Of a stretch of 26,744 nt of DNA, positions 1 through 6,800 are shown in pieces. Source of the DNA: Cytophagales bacterium (GTDB lineage: Bacteria > Bacteroidota > Bacteroidia > Cytophagales > Cyclobacteriaceae). The translations under genes were made by a program, and so were the position numbers. The stretch covers positions 1 to 26,744 of the forward strand of contig DNTA01000294.1 of NCBI GenBank assembly GCA_003500135.1. The letters are read 5' to 3'. The notes beneath the pieces were generated by a model. That model was given only the letters and a program-made list of their open reading frames with translations. It was not told where the DNA came from and ran no database searches. The first letter of the stretch is position 1. Each line of letters starts with the position of its first letter.

Positions 1-624
1 GAGGTAAACGCCATTTCGCTATGGGAAGGAATTTCTGTCAGACAAGCACCTTCCAAAGAAGGTAAATGGCTCTCATCCATTACGCTTGGTGAATCGGTAA
101 CCCACACCGGCCAGTCAGCCGTTGACAGTACCGATAAAAATCGTGGATATGTTTATGTGGTACTTTCTGATGGTACGGAAGGTTGGTCAGTTGATTACGG
201 ATTAGCTATTGACGCAAAACTGGCTGCAACGAAAGAGGAGGCCGTTATATATAAGCGCCCCGATCTCTTAACGGTCACCGAAGACAAAATACCCGTGATG
301 TCAATGGTAGCTGTAGAAGAAGAAAGTGGCGATTTTGTGAAAGTTTTGGGTAAAGAAAGAAAAAAGAAGGGATGGATCGAAAAATCAAAGCTTGTGCTTG
401 ACGATAAGGAAGTGGCCGTTGCGGTGCTTGCAGAAAAGCAACTCAAAAAAAATGGCAGCAATTACAGTCAGGAAGCCCTTTCCGGGTTTTTGGAAACTGT
501 ACCGTATAAGTCCACAAATTTTTACAATACCTTGATGGATGAGCTGAATTCAATGGAAATGGAATTGGAAGAAGATGATTTTTCTGAGGAAGAAATGTCG
601 GAAGATACCGTCTCAATGGAATAG
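1..624 (+). CDS. SH3-domain protein, 3' part (5' end outside window)
   Basis: The frame is open from base 1 to the TAG at 622-624, giving 207 codons, so the start lies upstream of the window; the ATG at 157 is internal. The first 35 or so residues (LWEGISVRQAPS, then GKWLSSITLGESV) have the spacing of a bacterial SH3 domain, and a second SH3-like unit follows (KIPVMSMVAVEEE to GWIEKSKL, about residues 95-130). The C-terminal tail is very acidic (EEDDFSEEEMSEDTVSME). Bacterial SH3 domains usually bind peptidoglycan or mediate protein contacts in the envelope; that role here is inferred from the family. No signal peptide can be judged because the N-terminus is missing. A hairpin directly after the stop suggests it ends its transcript. 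Confidence 0.8.
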   Translation, partial: EVNAISLWEGISVRQAPSKEGKWLSSITLGESVTHTGQSAVDSTDKNRGYVYVVLSDGTEGWSVDYGLAIDAKLAATKEEAVIYKRPDLLTVTEDKIPVMSMVAVEEESGDFVKVLGKERKKKGWIEKSKLVLDDKEVAVAVLAEKQLKKNGSNYSQEALSGFLETVPYKSTNFYNTLMDELNSMEMELEEDDFSEEEMSEDTVSME

Positions 625-634
625 ATTTACATAA

Positions 635-658
635 AAGGCAGGTGGAATCACCTGCCTT
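635..658 (+). terminator. Rho-independent terminator-like hairpin
   Basis: A perfect 10-bp inverted repeat (AAGGCAGGTG, loop GAAT, CACCTGCCTT) sits 10 bases after the stop of the SH3 gene and is followed by CTTAAA, so the U-run is short. It probably terminates or attenuates transcription between the SH3-domain gene and the ArsC-like gene that starts at 674. Confidence 0.6.
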
Positions 659-673
659 CTTAAACAACTCATT

Positions 674-1012
674 ATGAAAATTTATCATAACCCAAGGCGC
701 AGGAAAAGCCGCGATACACTCGCGATTATTGAAAATTCAGGAGCTCAAGTTGAAATCGTAGAGTACCTGAAAACACCTCCCGCTAAAGCTGAACTGAAAT
801 CAGTATTGGATATGCTTGGTATGAAACCGGAGGAAATTGTTCGTAAAGGAGAAGGTATTTATAAAGATAATTTTAAAGGCCGGTCATACACGGACGAGGA
901 ATGGCTTGATATACTTATCGAATACCCAAAGCTTATTGAGCGGCCTATAGTGGTAAAAAATGGTGAAGCGGTAATTGGTCGGCCGCCTGAAAATGTCAAG
1001 AAACTGCTTTAA
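674..1012 (+). CDS. ArsC/Spx-like thioredoxin-fold protein lacking the catalytic Cys
   Basis: This 112-residue protein matches the ArsC (glutaredoxin-linked arsenate reductase) family over its whole length: MKIYHNP at the start, EYLKTPP near residue 32, and the C-terminal block RPIVVKNGEAVIGRPPE. In active members the N-terminal loop reads HNPxC..SR and the Cys attacks arsenate. Here the loop reads HNPRRRKSR, with Arg (codon CGC, 698-700) at residue 9 where Cys is expected, and there is no Cys anywhere in the protein. The reading frame and the rest of the fold are intact. Arsenate reduction by the known mechanism is therefore unlikely. It may be a non-catalytic paralogue, or the change may be a sequencing or assembly error. 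Many ArsC-like proteins in Bacteroidota have no tested function. Confidence 0.85.
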   Translation: MKIYHNPRRRKSRDTLAIIENSGAQVEIVEYLKTPPAKAELKSVLDMLGMKPEEIVRKGEGIYKDNFKGRSYTDEEWLDILIEYPKLIERPIVVKNGEAVIGRPPENVKKLL

Positions 1013-1285
1013 CCCTTCGAAGCATTTATTACCGGTCAACATATCGGTATCCGTTACGATAGTAACATTCCGGGTTTTTGCGATTGACATCAATAATTGA
1101 TGTGCTTTCGGCAATGCACCGAAAAGATTGGTATAAAGGGATCGATTGATAAAAGCAGAGCCTTCTGATAAAACAGCGTTTTATTCCAGCTTCAAAAGCA
1201 CAGTTGCTAGTGGCAGGGGAGGAAACATAAAATCAAACAAATTGGATACAACAATGTATTCAATCACAGAAACCTTAATCTACTG
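1013..1285. other. Intergenic gap with possible relic coding frames
   Basis: This 273-base gap holds no gene I can support. On the - strand two frames stay open unusually long: one from 1180 down to 884, running into the antisense of the ArsC-like gene, and one from 1232 to the TAA at 1029-1031 (about 67 codons) with no ATG, GTG or TTG near its beginning. Neither product is recognised. A small hairpin (TTTCGG/CCGAAA, 1106-1124) has no U-run. The region may be a decayed gene or plain spacer. Confidence 0.3.
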
Positions 1286-1651
1286 ATGAAAAATTTTATT
1301 AAAGAAGATGATCCATTTGTAGTTCCTACCGACGATATGAAACTGATAGAGGAACATTTCGGCAACGCGAGCAATAAATATGAGAAATGCAGTATTGCCA
1401 GGATGGAAGTACCCCCAAGATGGAAAGAACCACACCAAAATCCTGAATTCGATGAATTTACTTTAATGGTGAAAGGCAAAAAGATGGTAGAAATAGATGG
1501 TGAGAAAATTATTTTGGAAGAAGGACAAACATTGCTCGTTAAAGCCGGCGCCAGGGTAAGATATTCCAACCCTTTCGATGAACCCGCAGAGTACTGGTCG
1601 GTATGTCTGCCACCCTTCTCGCTGGATACCGTTCATCGTGAAAAAAGATAG
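1286..1651 (+). CDS. Small cupin-domain protein
   Basis: This 121-residue protein is a single cupin barrel. Cupin motif 1 is visible around residues 48-65 (EPHQNPEFDEFTLMVKGK) and motif 2 around 79-95 (GQTLLVKAGARVRYSNP). The usual His pair of motif 1 is reduced to one His plus Glu, and the His of motif 2 is Arg, so a typical metal site is incomplete. The C-terminus (EYWSVCLPPFSLDTVHREK) fits a small cupin subfamily I know from Bacteroidota and other bacteria, of unknown substrate. No signal peptide is present, so it is cytoplasmic. It is followed by 93 bases with a likely promoter for tpiA, so it is probably transcribed separately. Confidence 0.8.
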   Translation: MKNFIKEDDPFVVPTDDMKLIEEHFGNASNKYEKCSIARMEVPPRWKEPHQNPEFDEFTLMVKGKKMVEIDGEKIILEEGQTLLVKAGARVRYSNPFDEPAEYWSVCLPPFSLDTVHREKR

Positions 1652-1696
1652 TTCAAAAAATTGACATTTCTCATGCTCCTTGGCAGGCAAATTGCA

Positions 1697-1704
1697 TATC
1701 TTTG
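1697..1704 (+). promoter_or_regulatory. Putative Bacteroidota -7 box upstream of tpiA
   Basis: TATCTTTG fits the Bacteroidota -7 consensus TAnnTTTG exactly and lies 40 bases before the tpiA start, after the end of the cupin gene. A clear TTG -33 element at 17-23 bases upstream is not present, so the call rests on the -7 box and position alone. Confidence 0.35.
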
Positions 1705-1744
1705 ATGCGATAATGACACCTGTAAACCTTAAAAATATAGGATA

Positions 1745-2506
1745 ATGAGAAAAAAAATTGTAGCCGGAAACTGGAAGATGAACAAAGCCTTCGATGAAGG
1801 TAAATCACTTACTTCTGAAATTGTAAATATTTACAAAGATGAAGTAAAAGACGATGTAACTGCTGTTATATGCCCTCCTTACATTCACCTTCACAGCCTT
1901 GCCGGTATAATTGGCAATACAACTAATGTATTTCTTGGAGCTCAAAACTGCAATGACCATGAATCTGGCGCTTACACCGGTGAAATTTCAGTAGATATGC
2001 TGAAGTCGGTATGCGCCACATTTGTCATCATAGGACATAGTGAACGTCGCGAATATTTTGGTGAAACGGATGAATTTCTGGCCAAAAAAGTTGACACTAC
2101 ATTAAAAGCAGGTTTAACTCCGATCTTTTGCTGTGGCGAACCCCTTGAAATACGTGAAAAAGGCGCTCATTTTGAATTTGTAACCCAACAACTTACCAAT
2201 AGCCTGTTTCATCTAAGTGCTGATGAAATGAAAAAACTGGTGATTGCATACGAACCTATATGGGCAATTGGTACCGGTAAAACTGCCTCAGCAGAACAGG
2301 CGCAGGAAATGCATGCCAAAATAAGAGCTCATCTGAGCGGCAAATTTGGTGATGATGTGGCTGAAAGTATTTCAATTCTTTATGGTGGAAGCTGCAAACC
2401 AAGCAACGCCAATGAGATATTTGCCGGTAAAGATGTTGACGGAGGACTCATCGGTGGCGCTTCATTAAAAGCCAGAGACTTTATCGATATTATCAAATCT
2501 TTCTAA
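1745..2506 (+). CDS. tpiA: Triosephosphate isomerase
   Basis: This 253-residue cytoplasmic TIM-barrel enzyme interconverts dihydroxyacetone phosphate and glyceraldehyde 3-phosphate in glycolysis and gluconeogenesis. Catalytic residues are all in place: Lys11 in GNWKMN, His98 in IIGHSERR, and Glu170 in AYEPIWAIGTG; the phosphate-binding loop residues YGGS and GLIGGASL follow near the C-terminus. The length is normal for the family. The start ATG is set by the N-terminal MRKKIVAGNW. Its stop overlaps the next start (TAATG at 2504-2508), and prmA follows after that, so the three genes are likely co-transcribed. Confidence 0.97.
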   Translation: MRKKIVAGNWKMNKAFDEGKSLTSEIVNIYKDEVKDDVTAVICPPYIHLHSLAGIIGNTTNVFLGAQNCNDHESGAYTGEISVDMLKSVCATFVIIGHSERREYFGETDEFLAKKVDTTLKAGLTPIFCCGEPLEIREKGAHFEFVTQQLTNSLFHLSADEMKKLVIAYEPIWAIGTGKTASAEQAQEMHAKIRAHLSGKFGDDVAESISILYGGSCKPSNANEIFAGKDVDGGLIGGASLKARDFIDIIKSF

Positions 2507-2874
2507 TGCTCAAAATATTTCGCATGGCCGGAATGCTTTTGTTACTGCTTTGTTTCAGTACGCCTTCCGGTTTTGCTTTACTTTCCTCACCACATCAAAG
2601 CATTGATGTATGCCAGGTTTTCGGGTCGGTATATATCGAGGATGATCCTCAATATGCCGATTTTCTGGTTTACGAAGAAGATTCAGAAGCTTTCGCCGAT
2701 ATATTAGTTTTTGAGGTCGATGATCGCCTTTGGGCTAATAAACCCGGACTTTGGCACTTCACCGAAACAAAAGGATTTCAGGATTTTAGCATTTACTTCG
2801 TTGAAAGCAGAGGAAAAGCAGATTTCAGCATATATTTCATCAATAGTGAATTTTTTGCAGGCTGTAATCAATAA
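2506..2874 (+). CDS. Exported DUF6150-like small protein with internal repeats
   Basis: This 122-residue protein starts with a signal peptide (MLKIFRMAGMLLLLLCFSTPSGFA). The mature part is made of short imperfect repeats of the form (A/Q)D(F/I)-x-(V/I)-(Y/F): YADFLVYEE, FADILVFEV, FQDFSIYFV, KADFSIYFI. Two Cys, C36 just before the first repeat (DVCQVFGSVYI) and C120 near the end, could form a disulphide that closes the repeat unit. The pattern matches the DUF6150 family as I remember it; no biochemical function is known to me. The ATG shares its A with the tpiA stop, so translation is probably coupled to tpiA, and prmA begins 6 bases after its stop. Why an exported protein sits between two cytoplasmic enzymes is unclear. 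Confidence 0.75.
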   Translation: MLKIFRMAGMLLLLLCFSTPSGFALLSSPHQSIDVCQVFGSVYIEDDPQYADFLVYEEDSEAFADILVFEVDDRLWANKPGLWHFTETKGFQDFSIYFVESRGKADFSIYFINSEFFAGCNQ

Positions 2875-2880
2875 CCTTTC

Positions 2881-3723
2881 ATGGCATACATGCAAGTTGA
2901 AATACAATGTGACGACAGTACATCAGAACTGTTGATTGCCGCACTTTTAGACCTTTCCTTTGACTCTTTCCAGGAAACTGAGGGTGCCCTGCTCGCATTC
3001 ATTGAGAAGGGCCATTATGATGAAGAAGCCCTGAGAACCCTGCTGACAAACTACAAAAATGAAGATGGAAGTCCCATTCATTTTCTGGCAGAACCTCTTG
3101 AAGAAAAAAACTGGAATGAAGAATGGGAAAAGAACTTTGATCCGGTCCTGATTGGTGAAAAGGTGTTTATCCGGGCTACCTTTCATCAGCCACGTCCTGA
3201 TATCCCATTCGAAATAGTTATCGATCCGAAAATGTCATTTGGTACGGGGCATCACGCCACTACCTCCCTCATGATCCGGCAAATGCTGACCCTGAAAATC
3301 GAAAACCGGAATATACTTGATGCCGGAACCGGTACGGGCATACTCGCCATTCTGGCCAAAAAACTCGGTGCAAATAAAATAGTTGCCACAGATATCGATG
3401 AGTGGTGCATAACCAATAGTCAGGAAAATTTTGAGTTGAATAAAATTGAGGACATTGCCCTGCTCAAAGGCACGATCCAGGAGCTACAGCTTAAATCGCA
3501 ATTCGACATAGTTCTGGCTAACATCAATAAAAATGTACTTCTGGATGAAATTCCTACTTATGCAACCCTTTTATCAAAAGATGGCATACTGGTATTGAGC
3601 GGATTCTACGAAACCGACGCTGACGATATTAAGGGTAGGGCCAAAAATTTTAATCTGAAAAATATCAACATTGATGGCCTGAATAGCTGGGCATGTCTTA
3701 TTTTTGAGAAAACTGCACAATAA
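2881..3723 (+). CDS. prmA: Ribosomal protein L11 methyltransferase
   Basis: This 280-residue SAM-dependent enzyme should trimethylate ribosomal protein L11. The N-terminal substrate-recognition domain ends with the family block NWNEEWEKNF (about 78-86). The catalytic domain has MSFGTGHHATT (118-128), the SAM-binding ILDAGTGTG (145-153), the acidic residue of ATDID, and the NPPY-like block VLANINKNVL. Length and order are typical of PrmA. ATG 2881 was chosen, though the ATG at 2890 (MQVEIQC) would serve equally well. It follows the DUF6150-like gene by 6 bases and is probably the last gene of the tpiA run; no hairpin terminator follows. Confidence 0.95.
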   Translation: MAYMQVEIQCDDSTSELLIAALLDLSFDSFQETEGALLAFIEKGHYDEEALRTLLTNYKNEDGSPIHFLAEPLEEKNWNEEWEKNFDPVLIGEKVFIRATFHQPRPDIPFEIVIDPKMSFGTGHHATTSLMIRQMLTLKIENRNILDAGTGTGILAILAKKLGANKIVATDIDEWCITNSQENFELNKIEDIALLKGTIQELQLKSQFDIVLANINKNVLLDEIPTYATLLSKDGILVLSGFYETDADDIKGRAKNFNLKNINIDGLNSWACLIFEKTAQ

Positions 3724-3808
3724 TTGTTGTTTTTTTGTGTCATCAACCACTTCTTTTCGTTTATGAGTTGTAGAATGAATATATTTATTTTTTTATCTAA
3801 AGACTAAC

Positions 3809-6800
3809 ATGCGGGGTTTAGTACTTTTCATCGTCATTACATTGATAAGCATTCAAGGTTACGGTCAGCGATACATGCTGCCCGACACTATGCATGTGTT
3901 TGGCGATCGTGTGCATGAACTACTGCTCAACATCCCTACCGGTGAAGCGGATTCTATCGGGCGCGAATTTAAATCGCGATGGGGAGGTTATACGGAGTTC
4001 CAGAAAAGACACATTATGGACCTCTCCATAACAATGTTGAAGAAGAATACCCGGCTTTACCCAAACATTAAAAACTTTTTTGGTATGCTGATCGAGTCAA
4101 AAGGAGCCTATCTGACCAGCGCCCAAACGGATAGCCTATTGGTTATGCTCGATAAATCTTACGAGTATTATGATAGCAGAACCTATGAAAGAATTGTGAT
4201 TAACCTGAAAGAATGGTTCACCCATGCAGCACTGCATAAAACAAGAAATAATAGCCTGTATACCGTAAATCTTAAATTCGATTTTACATTCAAAACGCCG
4301 GAAGATGCCCCTGTGAGTTATGCAGATCAGTTACTCCGTGACGAACCAGCTGAGGCCCCTGAAGTTGAACAGAGCATAACAGAATGGGGTGAAGAAGATT
4401 ATGGCTGGGGAGATGACGACGATGGATGGGGGGATGAAAGTGATAGCTGGGATGCTTCAGGCGAAGAAGATACTTGGGGTGATAGTGGCTGGGAAGAAGA
4501 AACTACAGAAGCTAGAGAGGAGCCCCAGGAATCGATTGAGTCATTTCTGGCACAAACTGTGGCAGCCGAACCAATGCCTGAGCCAGAGGGGGCAATCATC
4601 AACTTTCATCAGGTCGATTTTATCTTTGTCACACGATATGATTCTGTGAAATTGTCAGGAACCAAAGGCGATTATGAGCTCGCAGGTCATTATTTTGTGG
4701 GAGATGGTGGCACATTTACCTGGGGCAACACCCAGTTGAAAACCAGTGGCGTCTATGCCAAACTGAAGAAGTTCAATTTTGATGTTTGGAACCCGGAAGT
4801 AACTGCTGAAAATGCTACACTTCATTTTGATGAAATGCTTGAAAAACCAGTAGAAGGTTATTTTGAATTCCGGTCGGTGAAGTATGATACAATTACCGAG
4901 GTGGCTTATCCCCGCTTTATGTCTTATGCCAATGATCTGACTATTACAAATCTGGGCGATGAATTTCTTACATATAAAGGTGGCTTTGGCCTTATTGGCG
5001 CACAAAAGATAGGCGCCTCCTGGTTAAAGGGAAAAGGTGTATTAAAAGCCAATTCGGAAGATGGGAGAAAATACAGGTCGGAATCAAAAAGGTTCGTATT
5101 TGGCGACAGCCTGATCACTGCTAAAAATGCATATCTAACAGTATATCATGGTCGGGATTCCATATTTCACCCCTCTGTTCGATTCAATTACTACACCAAT
5201 AACCATCAGCTTTTTGCCTATAAAGAAGAGGGTGGATATAACCTGACACCCTTTAACAGCTCATATTTCAAGCTATCAATTGACACCGATATGATCAAGT
5301 GGGATATCACCGCTGATAGTGTAGATATTGGCACTATGAATGCCAGAAGCATGGTACCCTCACTTTTCGAATCTTATGAATACTATCATTTCGACAAGAT
5401 AAACGAACTCGCCAGTGTTTACAATTTCAACCCCCTACTTTCCGCCTATTTTTATGCCAATAAAAAGAAAAGCAGGGAATTTTTCGTTCATGATATGGCA
5501 AGGGATATGAAGCTTAATGAGAATGCATTGATGTCTTCAATGGAACTGCTTCATTACAGGGATTTTGTAGAATTTAACCAGGCATCAGGCAGGGTATATT
5601 TGAAAGATAAGGCCCTGCACTACATGCGGTCAAAATCGGGTAAAAAAGATTATGATGACTTGTTGATCCCTTCCCTTCCAGAAGTTGGTGTGCCCAATGC
5701 TACTCTGCACCTCGATAAAAATGAAATGACGGTACGTGGAATTGAAAAGTTCTATATTTCCGAAACCCTGGATGTTTACATTTTCCCCCGCGACTCTTCT
5801 ATTCGACTAAAGGAAAACCGTGATTTCGAATTTGAGGGTCAGATGTTTGCAGGAAACTTCGAGTTTGTAGGTCGTAATTTCACCTTCCGGTACAACGACT
5901 TTCTGGTAGACATGCCCAATATAGATTCGGTTCGTTTTTATGTAGATGATGAATACGAAAAACAACAGGTTGACAATAAAATGGTATCTCTTGAAATGTT
6001 TGAAGATGCTGTGGAAGAAGTTTCATCTCAAAGCACAAGTGGTACGTTGTACATCAATAAACCCAACAATAAATCGGGCCAGAAAATTTTCCCCGATTAC
6101 CCGAAATTTGATGCTTCAAGAGGCGCTATCGTTTATTTTGACCGGGAAGATATACTTGATAGCGCCTATAACAAATCTGTCTATTTTGTTGTACCTCCTT
6201 TTGCCATCGATAGTCTGAGCGCTGAAGATCCAGCAGCCATTGGGTTCGAAGGCACTTTTGTTTCCGGCGGTATCTTTCCTGATATAAAGGAAAAACTAAG
6301 GATTATGCCTGACAATTCCCTCGGTTTCGAACACAATACTTCTTCCAACGGATATAATGTGTATGGCGGGGGAGGTAAGTTTTACAATACGATCAGATTA
6401 GATAAAAACGGACTGACAGGCCGGGGTAAAATAGAGTATCTGACCACCAGTATGGAATCGGAAAATTATACTTTCTATCAGGATTCTGTATTGGGCGATG
6501 CTTATAACTTTGAAATCAAAAGCGGATCAGTGGCTGTCGCTTCATTTCCGGATATAAAATCGGACTCCGTTCAATTAAAATGGGAACCTTACAAGGATAA
6601 AATGGCTGTTTCCAACGTTGGTACACCTTTTGACCTGTACAACCAAACCGCTTCACTTGACGGTACAGCCTTCGTTTCGGCCCAGGGGGCAAATGGCAGT
6701 GGTACATTTTTTGCCCGGGGATTTGAGGCCGAATCGGAAGACTTCAATTTTGAAGATGCCAATATGACTGCCCGGCATTCTGATTTTGTGGTAAACTCGG

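Noticed and set aside
884..1114. Minus-strand 76-codon frame starting with MPKAHQLLMSIAKTRNV
   Set aside because: More than half is antisense to the ArsC-like gene and the product is not recognised; it is kept only as part of the gap description.
1106..1124. Small hairpin TTTCGG/CCGAAA as a terminator for the ArsC-like gene
   Set aside because: The stem is only 6 bp, is about 95 bases from the stop and has no U-run on either strand.
4399..4602. Minus-strand 67-codon frame rich in Ser and Pro opposite the acidic repeat
   Set aside because: It is the antisense reading of the Trp/Gly/acidic repeat of the large + strand gene; the low-complexity composition is explained by that repeat.
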